DNA from: Arsenicitalea aurantiaca
GTDB taxonomy: Bacteria; Pseudomonadota; Alphaproteobacteria; Rhizobiales; Devosiaceae
Direction: 5' to 3'
Assembly (NCBI RefSeq): GCF_003994485.1
Contig: NZ_RZNJ01000008.1
Location: forward strand, 22,033-86,032
Length of the DNA: 64,000 nt
A program made the position numbers and the translations under genes. This document shows positions 17,789-27,173 of the stretch, one piece after another. The notes below the pieces were generated by a model. It was not told the DNA's origin. It did no database searches and saw nothing but the letters and a program-made list of their open reading frames with translations. Positions within the stretch are counted from its first letter, which is position 1, and every line of letters starts with the position of its first letter.

Positions 17789-19132
17789 TCATTCGATCAG
17801 AGACACCATCTGCTCCTCGATCCAGTCTACGATTTCCCGGACATAGCGCTGCGGCTCGACGAGGTCTGCGAGTTGCAGGGTGCCGTCGCGATCTGCGAGC
17901 GCAGGGTGGGACAGGATGGCGGTCTTGAAAGATTGTCCGTGGTCCAGGGACTGGGAGACCGCGTCGTAAAGCACATGATGGGCATGCCCACGGCCAATGG
18001 CAGGGGCGAGCGCCATCATGATGCCTTCGGACATGATCATGCCATTGGTGAGTGAGAAGTTCTCCAGCATCTTCTCCTCGTCCACGGCGAGACCGGAAAG
18101 GACGAGGGCGAGTTTCTCGGCCAGGCTCGCTCCCATCACGGCGACTTCGGGGACCGTCACATCGGCCACATTGCTCGTGGCCGCGTCGGCGTCATTCAGT
18201 CGGACCAGCGAATCGAGCAGTATCGGAATGCGTGCCTTCAGGAGGCGGCAAACTCCAATGATGTTGTTGGATCGCGCAGGGTTGCGCTTCTGGGCCATGG
18301 TGGAGCTTCCCACGAGCCCATACTCGAACTTCTCGTGGACTTCGGCGATTTCGGTCCGCTGAAGGAACGCGATCTCTACCGCCATCTTCTCTATAAGGCC
18401 CGCAAGCACCCCCAGGGCGCTCATATAGTTCGCCATGCCGTCGAAGTTTGAGCGCGCGGGCACACGGACCGGCCGAAGGCCAAGAATTTCCGAAGCGCGC
18501 TGCTGAACCTCGCGGCCACGTCCACCCATCGCTCCGAACGTGCCGGCCGCACCTCCAAAGTGCCCCACGAGTGCATCAGCAGAGGCGTCGACAAGTCGCT
18601 CCCGCTGCCGTCGCAACTCGAGTGCCCAACCGGCAAGCCGGTAACCGAAGGTCACTGGCACCGCATGCTGACCATGGGTTCGGCCAGCCTGGATGGTCGA
18701 TGCGTAGCGTCTGGCATCGCTCGCGAGCACCGACACGCAGTGGTCGAGATCGGCGACGAGTTTTTCGTGCGTACGCTTCAGCTTTAATGCAGCGCCGGTA
18801 TCGAAGATGTTCTGTGTGGTGATACCCCAATGCAGGTAGCCTGCGACGTCGTCTGGGCACATCGCCTCGAACTGACGCAGAAAGGGTACCAGTGGATGCA
18901 GGATGGCCGACACGTCGGCCGCCATCTTGTCCATGTCGAACTTGTCCACGCTGACCGCAGCGGCCATTCGCTCATGGGTATCGGCGGGGATCATGCCCAA
19001 CTCGCCCTGAGCTCTGGCCAACGCGATCTCGGCCTCGATCCAGGCCTTGATCGTAGCTCTGTCGTCCCACATGGCGATGGCGTCGGCGCTAAACCATCCA
19101 CGAGTGATGGCCGAAGAGTACATGTCGAACAC
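17789..19132 (-). CDS. Fumarase/aspartase-superfamily lyase (PurB/PcaB-like)
   Basis: 447 residues. The superfamily signature GSSTMAQKRNP is at residues 275-285, with the catalytic loop Ser in GSS, and the RTHGQHA block at 151-157. Family members are adenylosuccinate lyase, 3-carboxy-cis,cis-muconate cycloisomerase and several amino-polycarboxylate lyases (argininosuccinate-like C-N cleavage). The start is GTG at 19132, with an ATG three codons later. It lies at the end of an ABC-transporter operon with an enolase-superfamily enzyme, so it is catabolic rather than the housekeeping purB. It probably eliminates an amine or acid from a fumarate-type unit. Substrate unknown. Confidence 0.88.
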   Translation of the reverse strand: MFDMYSSAITRGWFSADAIAMWDDRATIKAWIEAEIALARAQGELGMIPADTHERMAAAVSVDKFDMDKMAADVSAILHPLVPFLRQFEAMCPDDVAGYLHWGITTQNIFDTGAALKLKRTHEKLVADLDHCVSVLASDARRYASTIQAGRTHGQHAVPVTFGYRLAGWALELRRQRERLVDASADALVGHFGGAAGTFGAMGGRGREVQQRASEILGLRPVRVPARSNFDGMANYMSALGVLAGLIEKMAVEIAFLQRTEIAEVHEKFEYGLVGSSTMAQKRNPARSNNIIGVCRLLKARIPILLDSLVRLNDADAATSNVADVTVPEVAVMGASLAEKLALVLSGLAVDEEKMLENFSLTNGMIMSEGIMMALAPAIGRGHAHHVLYDAVSQSLDHGQSFKTAILSHPALADRDGTLQLADLVEPQRYVREIVDWIEEQMVSLIE

Positions 19133-19153
19133 GGTACGGGCTTTCTGCTAGGG

Positions 19154-20233
19154 TCAGGAGCGAGGCACGGCATGGGCGGCGGCGAAAGTCAGGCCGACCC
19201 GCTGGCCGGCAGCGATGCCGGCGACATGCCGGGCGGGAACCTCGGCGCGCAGGCTGCCCAGCCCATCGCTTTCCAGGTCGACGAGAACCGTCGTGCCCTG
19301 AAAAATCATATCCAGGACGGTCGCGCCCGACCCGTCCGAACTCCCCTCGCCCGTGATGATGTGGATGTTTTCCGGACGCACACACATCCAGATGTCGGCT
19401 CCATCGGCGAGGCCCGGGACCACGGTATTGAGGCGGACGTGCACGTCACTGCCGGTCCGAGCGGCGGCCTCACCGTTTACAACCTCAAGCCGTGCCGGCA
19501 CGAGGTTGTTGGCACCCACAAAGCGCGCGGCAAATTCGGTGGCCGGTTCGTCGTAGAGCATTTGCGGCGAGCCGATCTGCTCGATCCGTCCACTGTTCAT
19601 CAGCACGATGCGATCACTCATGACCAGGGCTTCGATCTGGTCATGGGTCACGAATACGGTGGTCTGGTGCGACTGACGCTGGATATTGCGTAGATCCAGC
19701 CGCACTTCTTCTCGCAGCTTGGCGTCCAGGTTCGACAGCGGCTCATCGAGCAGGACCAGGTCGGGCGAGAAAGCCAATGCACGCGCTACGGCCACGCGCT
19801 GTTGCTGGCCACCGCTCAGCTGCTCCGGCTTTCGGTTTCCCATGCCCTGCAGGCGCACCAGCGCCAGCATCTCCTCGACGCGCTCGGCCTGTCTTGCGGC
19901 AGGCCACCTACGCATTCTCAGACCGAAAGCGATGTTCTCGCGGACAGTCATGTGCGGAAAGAGGGCATAATTCTGGAAGACGAGACCGATGTTGCGACGG
20001 CTGGGCGGCAGGGTGTCGATGCGCCTCTCGCCAAAGTAGATTTCTCCCGATTCCTGGGTCAGCAGCCCTGCCACGATCTTCAGGGTCGTCGTCTTGCCGC
20101 ACCCGCTCGGGCCGAGGAAGGTCAGGAACTCGCCCGCCTCGATATCAAGCGACAGGTTTTCAAGGGCGACGAAGCCGCCGAAGCGCTTATGCAGATTGGC
20201 CAACCGGACGGGTCGCGCTTGCTCGGGGGACAT
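19154..20233 (-). CDS. ABC transporter ATPase, PotA/FbpC type
   Basis: 359 residues. Walker A GPSGCGKTT near residue 41, Q-loop FQNYALFPHMTV, signature LSGGQQQR, Walker B LVLLDEPLSNLD, H-loop THD, then a C-terminal TOBE domain (about 250-359). Energises the two permeases encoded immediately upstream (three-base gap to the next gene). The family imports spermidine/putrescine, ferric iron, 2-aminoethylphosphonate or organic acids. Confidence 0.94.
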   Translation of the reverse strand: MSPEQARPVRLANLHKRFGGFVALENLSLDIEAGEFLTFLGPSGCGKTTTLKIVAGLLTQESGEIYFGERRIDTLPPSRRNIGLVFQNYALFPHMTVRENIAFGLRMRRWPAARQAERVEEMLALVRLQGMGNRKPEQLSGGQQQRVAVARALAFSPDLVLLDEPLSNLDAKLREEVRLDLRNIQRQSHQTTVFVTHDQIEALVMSDRIVLMNSGRIEQIGSPQMLYDEPATEFAARFVGANNLVPARLEVVNGEAAARTGSDVHVRLNTVVPGLADGADIWMCVRPENIHIITGEGSSDGSGATVLDMIFQGTTVLVDLESDGLGSLRAEVPARHVAGIAAGQRVGLTFAAAHAVPRS

Positions 20234-20236
20234 GGC

Positions 20237-21058
20237 TTAACCCTTCCTCGATACAGTGCTTCCAGCCAGGTATTTCGGCCCCAGGGTCAGGGCGACGATG
20301 ACGTAGAAGGCAATGGAAATGTAGATCATGATGGAGGCCATCGCGACGGAGTGCGGCATGATCCCGCGATCGATGATGTCGGAGAAAAGCCGTACTGCGA
20401 TGGGCGAGGCGTTCGGCCCCGAGATGAAGAACAGCAACTCGAACGTGACCATGTTGCTGATGAATATGAAGAGGGCGGCCGTTGCGAGCCCGGGGGCCAT
20501 CAGCGGCATCAGGATCAGAACGAGCGCCTGGAGCTTGTTGGCCCCCATGGTCTCGGCCGCCAGCTCATATTCTTCGGGCAGCCCTTCGAGCAGCGCCTCG
20601 GTGAAACGCAGGCCCATGGCAAGACTGAGTGAAAGCATCGCCAGCAGCATGCCGAGCCATGTCCTTGCCAGCCCGATCTGCAGGTAGAGCGTCAGCAACG
20701 CGATACCCAGGATAATGTGCGGCACGACATCGGGCAGCAGAACCACATTGCTGAGGAACCGCCGTTCAGCGAGCTTTCCGCGTACCATGGCCCAGGCCGC
20801 CGGAACCGACACCAGAAGGGCGGTCACCGTTGCAACGACCGAAATCTGAACGGTGAACCACAGGGAATTCCAGTAGCGGTCAGGGATTGCCTCGTAGGCT
20901 GACACGTTCAGGTTGCTCACGTCCGTCGTGATGCTGATGGTGCCCTGGAACGACGAAAGCAGGATCAAAGACAGCGGGAACAGCAGCCATGTCACAATCG
21001 CGACGACATAGACTGTCCATCCCAGATTGGCGAAGACGCGCAGAAGGCCACGGGGCAT
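20237..21058 (-). CDS. ABC transporter permease, PotC type
   Basis: 273 residues. The start at 21058 overlaps the stop of the preceding permease by one base (TGATG); a much longer frame upstream is a shadow of that gene. Six hydrophobic segments. The coupling loop is in LPEEYELAAETMGANKLQAL. Second half of the heterodimeric channel. Confidence 0.92.
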   Translation of the reverse strand: MPRGLLRVFANLGWTVYVVAIVTWLLFPLSLILLSSFQGTISITTDVSNLNVSAYEAIPDRYWNSLWFTVQISVVATVTALLVSVPAAWAMVRGKLAERRFLSNVVLLPDVVPHIILGIALLTLYLQIGLARTWLGMLLAMLSLSLAMGLRFTEALLEGLPEEYELAAETMGANKLQALVLILMPLMAPGLATAALFIFISNMVTFELLFFISGPNASPIAVRLFSDIIDRGIMPHSVAMASIMIYISIAFYVIVALTLGPKYLAGSTVSRKG

Positions 21059-21966
21059 CAGGACCTCCGACCGTAGCGGACGAGCACCAACTGCGCGGCC
21101 ACGGTTACGGAGATGGCGATAACCGTCACGATTATGGCCTGGGCGTAGGCGAGGTGGTGCTGCTGCAGCGTCAGCAGGTTGCTGGCGATGATTATGGAGA
21201 TCATGTAGGGGACGCGCCCGTTGAGGATCACCGGCACGGAATAGGCCGTGATGATGGTGGTGAAGATGAGCGCACTGGCAGCGATGATCCCCGGCACGGC
21301 GAGCGGCAGAGTGATCTCCCGGAAGGCACGAAGCGGCGAAGCCCCCATGCTGACGGCGGCCTGCTCGAGCTGTCGGTCTACCGACATCAACACCCCGGAT
21401 AGCACGGCCGTCGCAACCACGATCCCCGAATAGCCGAAGGCGATGGCCTGGCCTGGCCAGTCGAACAGGAAGAAAATGGGCCCATCGACTATGCCAAGGG
21501 CATTGAGCGCCTGGATCAGGACACCGGTGACCGGCGCCATGAGCAGGATCATGGCGTAGCCCACGACCACGAAGGGCAGCATGCGCGGCACGCTGATGAC
21601 CGGCATGATGACGTTGCGCAGCAGCGTCTTGCGCGCCAGCAGATATGCCAGGGGCATTGCAAGGATGATGGAGGTGACGGTGACGCCCAGCGCGATCGAC
21701 AGGGTCGTCCCCAGCGTGCGCAGGAAGAACGGATCCGTCAACGTCGCGATGTAGTAGCGGAGCGAGAAGCCACCGTCGCGCTGATCCTGAAGCGAAAGCC
21801 ACAAGAGCAGCCCCATCGGCACCAGGGTGATGCACACCGTCGTAAGAATGGCGGGCAGGGCGCACAGCCGATAGAGCATCTCACGACGACGGCGCCGCTT
21901 TCGGGTCAGGTCGCTGATTGCGGTCGCGGCCCCGACGGCCATCGTCTTCCCGCTATCGGTCGTCAT
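21058..21966 (-). CDS. ABC transporter permease, PotB type
   Basis: 302 residues from ATG 21966 (MTTDSGKTMAVG). The open frame extends back into the binding-protein gene, but that part is a shadow. Basic stretch RKRRRRR precedes the first membrane segment. The coupling loop is in RQLEQAAVSMGASPLRAF. The stop overlaps the next permease by one base. A strong stem-loop separates it from the upstream binding-protein gene. Confidence 0.92.
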   Translation of the reverse strand: MTTDSGKTMAVGAATAISDLTRKRRRRREMLYRLCALPAILTTVCITLVPMGLLLWLSLQDQRDGGFSLRYYIATLTDPFFLRTLGTTLSIALGVTVTSIILAMPLAYLLARKTLLRNVIMPVISVPRMLPFVVVGYAMILLMAPVTGVLIQALNALGIVDGPIFFLFDWPGQAIAFGYSGIVVATAVLSGVLMSVDRQLEQAAVSMGASPLRAFREITLPLAVPGIIAASALIFTTIITAYSVPVILNGRVPYMISIIIASNLLTLQQHHLAYAQAIIVTVIAISVTVAAQLVLVRYGRRS

Positions 21967-21993
21967 CTGGTGAATATCCCCAATATGGCAACT

Positions 21994-22015
21994 GGGCGGG
22001 GACCGGGCCCCGCCC
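21994..22015 (-). other. Intercistronic stem-loop after binding-protein gene
   Basis: Perfect 8-base stem GGGCGGGG, loop ACCGGG, CCCCGCCC in the 62-base gap between the binding-protein stop and the first permease. No U-run. Likely stabilises the abundant binding-protein message or attenuates the downstream permease genes. Confidence 0.6.
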
Positions 22016-22028
22016 TCTCGCTTGACCG

Positions 22029-23135
22029 TTATTGCCCCTGAATGACTACGCGGTTGTAGAATCCGAGGAAGGCTTGGTTGTATTCCGGGCTCTGCGCGAG
22101 ATCTCGGAAGGTGTCGACCCAGATGATGTCGGCATTGGACCTGAAGGAATCCCATTCCTCGCTCGGATCCTCGCCCTCCTGGCGGAAGCGGCTGACCCAG
22201 CCCAGTTCGTCACCTGCTTTGCCGGCCTCGGCGGAGTGGAAGTACTTCACCCATTCGATCGCGGCGATCGGGTTCTGGGTCGAGCTGGCAACCACTGGAC
22301 CGGTCGCAACGGCAGCAGGGACGCCTTCCACAGGATAGACGGTATGCACCTGCACGCCGGCCATGCGTTCCATGACGCCGCTGTGCCACCACCAGTTCGA
22401 GATCAGGGCCTCACCGCGGGCCAGCAGCGGACGGATGCTGCCGCTGCCCTGCGTGAGGGTCAAAGCGTTGTCGGCCCAGTCGCGCACTTTCTCGAAAGCA
22501 GGCCGGGCAGCCTCTTCATCGAACTCACCGTCGACGAACCAAGTATTCCAGTCCGAACCCACGACCGCCGCCGCTGCGGCTACGACATTGTAACCTGAAC
22601 CCACCGCAACGGCCGACTCGAAAGTCGTGCGCCGGGCGAATTCCGGATTGCCCAGATCATCCCATGAGGTCACTGAACCTTCGGGCAGGCTGTCCTGCAC
22701 GACAAGCACGGATGCGGCCAGTTCCATGGGAAGGCTAAAGCCGCCGGTATTCATGGCAGCCAGGCCGTCCGCATCGAACCGTGCCCACTCTTCAGGCGTG
22801 TACTGCTCCTGCAGGTTCAGCCAGCGGCCATCGGGCGCGCTCTGGCGCACATTCTCCGTATAAAGCTGATAGACGTCGCCGCTGGGATTGGGCCATTCGG
22901 TGTTGAAGGTCACCCACGAGGTTGCAGCCGATCCGGATACCAGTTGCACGTCGATATCGACGCCGTACTTCTCCTTCATCATGCTGACATAGCCGTCGAC
23001 AATGGCATTGGACATCTCGTCGGGCGAGCCGGTGCCAGAGTAGACGTTGAGCTGGTTGCCCACCTCCTGGGCCATAGCCGAGCCCGCAAGCATGAGCGCA
23101 GCGAACAACGGCAGGATACGTCTGATAGGCTTCAT
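22029..23135 (-). CDS. ABC transporter solute-binding protein, PotD/FbpA-like
   Basis: 368 residues with signal peptide (MKPIRRILPLFAALMLAGS, cleavage near AMA-QE). After that come NQLNVYSGTGSPDEMSNAIVDGY and VTSWDDLGNPEFARR, typical of iron(III)/organic-acid/polyamine-type binding proteins. Periplasmic partner of the 19154-21966 transporter. No Tyr-pair iron site could be assigned, so an organic ligand processed by the flanking enolase- and fumarase-superfamily enzymes is more plausible. Confidence 0.92.
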   Translation of the reverse strand: MKPIRRILPLFAALMLAGSAMAQEVGNQLNVYSGTGSPDEMSNAIVDGYVSMMKEKYGVDIDVQLVSGSAATSWVTFNTEWPNPSGDVYQLYTENVRQSAPDGRWLNLQEQYTPEEWARFDADGLAAMNTGGFSLPMELAASVLVVQDSLPEGSVTSWDDLGNPEFARRTTFESAVAVGSGYNVVAAAAAVVGSDWNTWFVDGEFDEEAARPAFEKVRDWADNALTLTQGSGSIRPLLARGEALISNWWWHSGVMERMAGVQVHTVYPVEGVPAAVATGPVVASSTQNPIAAIEWVKYFHSAEAGKAGDELGWVSRFRQEGEDPSEEWDSFRSNADIIWVDTFRDLAQSPEYNQAFLGFYNRVVIQGQ

Positions 23136-23157
23136 TTCACTCTCCTCCTAGTGTGCT

Positions 23158-24261
23158 TCAGCAAACGACGCTATGCGCGACCCGGTACCGTTCGACTGCC
23201 TGGTCCTGAATCTCCACCCCTAGACCCGGCGTGCTGAATGGCGTGATTGAACCGTCCGCGTTGAGGTCCAGCCGCTGGTCGAACATGACGTCCTTCAGCC
23301 GGTTGAGGCTGTTGTCGTAATATTCGACAATCAGGCCGTTGGGCACGGCAGCCACCAGCTGTGTATGGATTTCCTGATCGCCATGCGGGGCGACCGGAAT
23401 GTGCTTGGCCTGGGCATAGTGGGCGCATTTCGCCCATTCGGTGATGCCGCCCAGGATTTGCGCATCGGCGTTGATGACGTCGGCAGCGCTGGCATCGATC
23501 AGATCGCGAAAACCCCAGAGGGTGTATTCGTTCTCCCCGCTGGCCACCGGCGTCCGCGTCCGCCCGGCCAGGTCGGCCGCGCCCTTCAGATCATCAGGGC
23601 TGAGGGGTTCCTCGTACCAGTAGATATCGCGCTCATCGAGCGCTGCAGCCATCTTCTCTGCGGTGATCCGGTCATAGGCATTGTTGACGTCGACCAGAAG
23701 CCCGACATCGGGCCCGATGGCGGTGCGCACGGCGTCGATACGCGCCAGATCCTCTGCGACCGACACAGCGCCGATCTTCATCTTGAGCGCTCGCGCGCCC
23801 CCTTCGACATGACCTGAAACTTCACGCTGCAGGTCTTCCAGCGACTTGCCTTCGCCATAATAGCCACCGGCCTTATACGCGGGAACGGAGTCATGAAACC
23901 CGCCGAGCAGCCGGTGCACCGACATGCCCGCCTCTTTGCCGAGCCCGTCCCACACTGCGATGTCCAGCGCGCTGAGCGCCCGCTGCTCCAGCCCGCGGCG
24001 GCCGAACAGTTTGGGCTGGTACATCCGGGCCCAGAGCCGTTCTGCATTGAGCTCCTGGCCGATCAGCATGGCCGCAATTGCTTCAGCTGCCGTGAACACG
24101 ATCTTTTCGCCGTGCGTCCAGCCGATGGCGCTGATCCCGTTACTCAGTTCGAGCCTGCATGCCACGATCTGTGTGGCCGTGTAGGTGTAGAGGCCGTTCG
24201 TGATCGGCGCTTCGAGCGGCGCGGAGTAAGCTGAAACGGCGACGGACTTGATTGTTGGCAT
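23158..24261 (-). CDS. Mandelate racemase/muconate lactonizing enzyme family protein
   Basis: Enolase-superfamily enzyme, 367 residues. A full K-x-K motif (Lys160-Met-Lys162), metal ligands Asp191 (VDVNN), Glu217 (WYEEP) and Glu243 (SGEN), and His293 in APHGDQ. This mixture of K-x-K plus histidine matches the mandelate-racemase subgroup (acid-sugar dehydratases or racemases). First gene of the minus operon that continues with the binding protein, permeases, ATPase and lyase, and divergent from the LysR gene at 24423. Reaction and substrate not assignable. Confidence 0.9.
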   Translation of the reverse strand: MPTIKSVAVSAYSAPLEAPITNGLYTYTATQIVACRLELSNGISAIGWTHGEKIVFTAAEAIAAMLIGQELNAERLWARMYQPKLFGRRGLEQRALSALDIAVWDGLGKEAGMSVHRLLGGFHDSVPAYKAGGYYGEGKSLEDLQREVSGHVEGGARALKMKIGAVSVAEDLARIDAVRTAIGPDVGLLVDVNNAYDRITAEKMAAALDERDIYWYEEPLSPDDLKGAADLAGRTRTPVASGENEYTLWGFRDLIDASAADVINADAQILGGITEWAKCAHYAQAKHIPVAPHGDQEIHTQLVAAVPNGLIVEYYDNSLNRLKDVMFDQRLDLNADGSITPFSTPGLGVEIQDQAVERYRVAHSVVC

Positions 24262-24400
24262 GTTGCATCAGATGACCTCCAGTTATAGCTGGGTCACCTC
24301 TCCTCCCTTGATGTCGCGCAGGCGGATAGACCCGCCTCTTGTTTTGCACAGACGTTAGGGTGGACACAGATGCGCATCCAATACTAAGTTGGCCATAAGG

Positions 24401-24417
24401 TATAAGCTGAGGTTATA
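24401..24417. promoter_or_regulatory. Inverted repeat of T-N11-A type, candidate LysR operator
   Basis: TATAA-N7-TTATA, perfect 5-base inverted repeat with LysR-site geometry, ending six bases before the LysR ATG at 24423. It overlaps the translation initiation region of the regulator, which fits autorepression; the divergent operon starts at 24261, 140 bases away. Confidence 0.5.
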
Positions 24418-24422
24418 CGGGC

Positions 24423-25376
24423 ATGGAGCCGATCAAGGCCAGTTTCCGACACCTGGCTGGGCCGGTCATCGGTCATCAACGCCTATCGGTGCGGCACTTG
24501 GAAGTCTTCTGGGCGGTCATGCGCACCGGCAGCCAGAGCGGGGCCGCCGAGTTGCTGGGTATATCTCAGCCGGCCGTCAGCAAGATGCTGAGCTATGTCG
24601 AGCAGCGCACGGAAATTACCCTGTTCTTCCGGTCCAGAGGCAAACTTATCCCTTCGGATGAGGCGCACATTTTTTTTCATTCGATCGAGGAGATTTTTGA
24701 CCGGGTCTACAAGACCGAAACGCTTCTCGACGATCTCCGTTATCGTGCGGCGGGCGAGATTTCGGTCGCGTTTGCCCCAGGCATCGGCGGCGAACTGATC
24801 GGAGCTTTCCTTGCTGCCTTCAGAGAAGCCCATCCGCTCTCCCATGTTCGCGTAAAGCTGCTTAACCCCCCGGTCATCCTGGAGCGGACCACGCGCCGCG
24901 AGATCGACATAGGCGTCTATCATGGTCCCATGGGTGACGTGTCCGTCACCTCCGTGGTTCTGTCGGAAGATGTGGTGGTCTGCATTCTCCCCCGGGGACA
25001 TCGGCTTTGCGACGCGGATGTCGTCACGCCAGCCGACCTGCGTTCAGAGAATATCCTGTCAGGCTCATCCATCGGCCCGGAAACCTGGATGCACGCGCTT
25101 CATGGGGCGCTGAACGAACACGGTCTGCGCTGCAAACCCCTCATCGAGAGCATTCATCCCCATCTGCTCTACGAGTTCGTGAGCAAGGGGCTGGGCATTG
25201 CCCTTACGCCTCCTGTGCCTGTCCTCGCTGAACGACTTGGCGTGGTCGAAAGGCCTTTCGAGCCGACGATCAAAGCACCGCTCTTTGCCGTCATGCCGGT
25301 CGGACGTCCCCCGGCGCAGACCGCGACCTCGCTTATCCGCAGCATGCAAAAAGTACTCGAGAGACTGAGCCGCTGA
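24423..25376 (+). CDS. LysR-family transcriptional regulator
   Basis: 317 residues. An 18-residue leader precedes the winged helix-turn-helix (LSVRHLEVFWAVMRTGSQSG to SQPAVSKMLSYVEQR), then an effector-binding domain of periplasmic-binding fold. It is divergent from the MLE/ABC/lyase operon (24261 down to 17789) and most likely controls it. A palindrome sits immediately upstream of its start. Confidence 0.93.
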   Translation: MEPIKASFRHLAGPVIGHQRLSVRHLEVFWAVMRTGSQSGAAELLGISQPAVSKMLSYVEQRTEITLFFRSRGKLIPSDEAHIFFHSIEEIFDRVYKTETLLDDLRYRAAGEISVAFAPGIGGELIGAFLAAFREAHPLSHVRVKLLNPPVILERTTRREIDIGVYHGPMGDVSVTSVVLSEDVVVCILPRGHRLCDADVVTPADLRSENILSGSSIGPETWMHALHGALNEHGLRCKPLIESIHPHLLYEFVSKGLGIALTPPVPVLAERLGVVERPFEPTIKAPLFAVMPVGRPPAQTATSLIRSMQKVLERLSR

Positions 25377-25543
25377 AACCCATGTCCGCTGCGGGTGCCT
25401 TGAGCACCGCTAGTCGTGTGGCAAGTTGTTCAGACACGGTCATGCAGCCCGTCCGAAAGCTGGGTGACGTCGTCGATTGACGCGGGTCAACCGCCATAAG
25501 GTCCAGGCGCACTAGCATGGCAGGGCGTTCGTGGAGAAAACCC

Positions 25544-26200
25544 ATGGCCCTGACACGCGTCTTACTGGCATGCGGCATCGTCGGCGCGGTCTTCTTCCTC
25601 GCGATGGATGTCGTCGCCTCGTTCTGGCTTTACCCCGGCTACGACTATACCGCGCAGCAGGTCAGTGAGCTGTCCGCCATCGGCGCACCGTCTCGCGACT
25701 TCTGGATGACGATGGGCATTCCTTACGCCGCGCTGTCTTTCGCCTTCGCTCTGGGCGTGTGGCGGGCCGGCGCGGGGCGGAGGCGCATCACGGCCACCGC
25801 AGTGCTGCTCGCCCTCTTTGCCTTCAATTCCCTCGTCTGGGGCTGGGTCGCACCCATGCACATGCGCGGCGCGGCCTTTTCCGGTACGGATGCCATGCAC
25901 ATTGTCCTGACCGTCGTGGCCGTCGCGCTGATGGCCCTGTTCATGATTGTTGGTGGCAGCGCGTTCGGGCGCGGCTTTCGCCTGTTCTCGATGCTCACGC
26001 TGGCGGCAATGCTTGTCGCAGGCGGCGTGGTCGGCACGCAAATCCCCGCCATCGCCCAGGGCCTGCCAACGCCGTGGATGGGCCTTGTCGAACGCATCAG
26101 CGTCTACGCGCCCTCGCTCTGGATCACGGTGCTCGCCTTCATGCTGCTGCGTGAGACCGCGCCGGATTGGCCGGCAAAGTCCAGGACAGTGAACGCATAG
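25544..26200 (+). CDS. DUF998 family membrane protein
   Basis: 218 residues. The start at 25544 is chosen for the GGAG seven bases upstream; an ATG at 25517 is in frame without a site. Six or seven hydrophobic segments; PGYDYTAQQVSELSAIGAPSR after the first segment is the hallmark of DUF998. Integral inner-membrane protein of unknown function. Followed by another small membrane-anchored gene on the same strand. Confidence 0.85.
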   Translation: MALTRVLLACGIVGAVFFLAMDVVASFWLYPGYDYTAQQVSELSAIGAPSRDFWMTMGIPYAALSFAFALGVWRAGAGRRRITATAVLLALFAFNSLVWGWVAPMHMRGAAFSGTDAMHIVLTVVAVALMALFMIVGGSAFGRGFRLFSMLTLAAMLVAGGVVGTQIPAIAQGLPTPWMGLVERISVYAPSLWITVLAFMLLRETAPDWPAKSRTVNA

Positions 26201-26283
26201 CCCCTGGTCCCGCGGCCGATCAGATTGCGGACGCTTCGAGTACTTGGGAATGCCGATGAGGGAGGCCGACTATTTTCTGGGTT

Positions 26284-27099
26284 GTGGCAGGTGTCGGCCT
26301 TCTGGCCCTCGGCTACGGTTTGACGGCCCGGATGACCAGCCTGACCCGGGCCTTCGAGACCCGAAGAACCGAAGCGATCGCCGTTCCCCGCAAGGCGGCT
26401 GGCCTCTTGACTGAAGCCGACATCGCCCATCTGCCCCCGCCCGTCCGGCGTTACGTTGCGCTGACCGGCTCGATCGGACGGAAAATGGTCACCGAAGTCA
26501 CGCTCGGGTTCGATGCAACGATGTATTCTGCCCCCGGCGCGGCCGGCATGACCGGGCCGGTGACGCAATATGAGCGTTTCGATCTGCCCCAACGGCTATT
26601 CCTGATGAGAACGAGGATGAACGGTCTGCCCGTCGCGGTGCTGCATGACTTCGCCGCCGATCACGCGACAATGCGCGTGCGCCTCGCCGGGCTGGTCAAC
26701 ATCGTCGATGTCGCCGGGCCGGAACTCACCAGAACCGAAACGGTCACGATCCTGAACGACCTCTGCGTCTTTGCGCCCTCCCGCCTTGTCGACCCCCGTC
26801 TGACCTGGATCCCGATCGATGACACACGGGCCCGTGTGGCTTTCGCCCTTGGGCCCAATACCGTCTCGGCGGAACTGATATTCAATGAGGCGGGCGAGCT
26901 CGTGGATTTCGTCTCTGATGACCGCGGCATGCTCGAAGAGAATGGCGCCCTGCGCCTGTTGCGCTGGACCACGCCGCTCTCGGTCTATCGCAATTTCGGC
27001 GGATGGCGTCTGGCCAGCGAAGGCGAGGCCATATGGCATTTGCCCGAGGGGCCGTTCAGGTATGGCCGCATGCGGCTCACGCACTACGAGGCGCGGTGA
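26284..27099 (+). CDS. DUF6544/DUF6920-like protein, membrane-anchored
   Basis: 271 residues counted from GTG at 26284. One N-terminal hydrophobic segment (AGVGLLALGYGL) and a beta-rich body with LPPPVRRYVALTG near residue 50, ending FRYGRMRLTHYEA. This resembles an uncharacterised family annotated as DUF6544/6920. Start is uncertain: the only good ribosome site (GAGGGAGG, 26257-26264) is 19 bases before the GTG but seven bases before an in-frame ATT at 26272. Function unknown. Confidence 0.7.
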   Translation: MAGVGLLALGYGLTARMTSLTRAFETRRTEAIAVPRKAAGLLTEADIAHLPPPVRRYVALTGSIGRKMVTEVTLGFDATMYSAPGAAGMTGPVTQYERFDLPQRLFLMRTRMNGLPVAVLHDFAADHATMRVRLAGLVNIVDVAGPELTRTETVTILNDLCVFAPSRLVDPRLTWIPIDDTRARVAFALGPNTVSAELIFNEAGELVDFVSDDRGMLEENGALRLLRWTTPLSVYRNFGGWRLASEGEAIWHLPEGPFRYGRMRLTHYEAR

Positions 27100-27173
27100 T
27101 CAGGGTCGCAGAGCGCTGGTTTTCGATCGGCCGGCTCCCCGCAGAGTGCGCTCGGCAAGGAGCCTGATAGAGC

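Noticed and set aside
17789..19132. Housekeeping adenylosuccinate lyase purB
   Set aside because: Located at the end of a catabolic ABC operon with an enolase-fold enzyme and no purine genes.
21059..21865. N-terminal extension of the PotC-like permease frame
   Set aside because: Shadow of the PotB-like permease in another frame; the true start is 21058.
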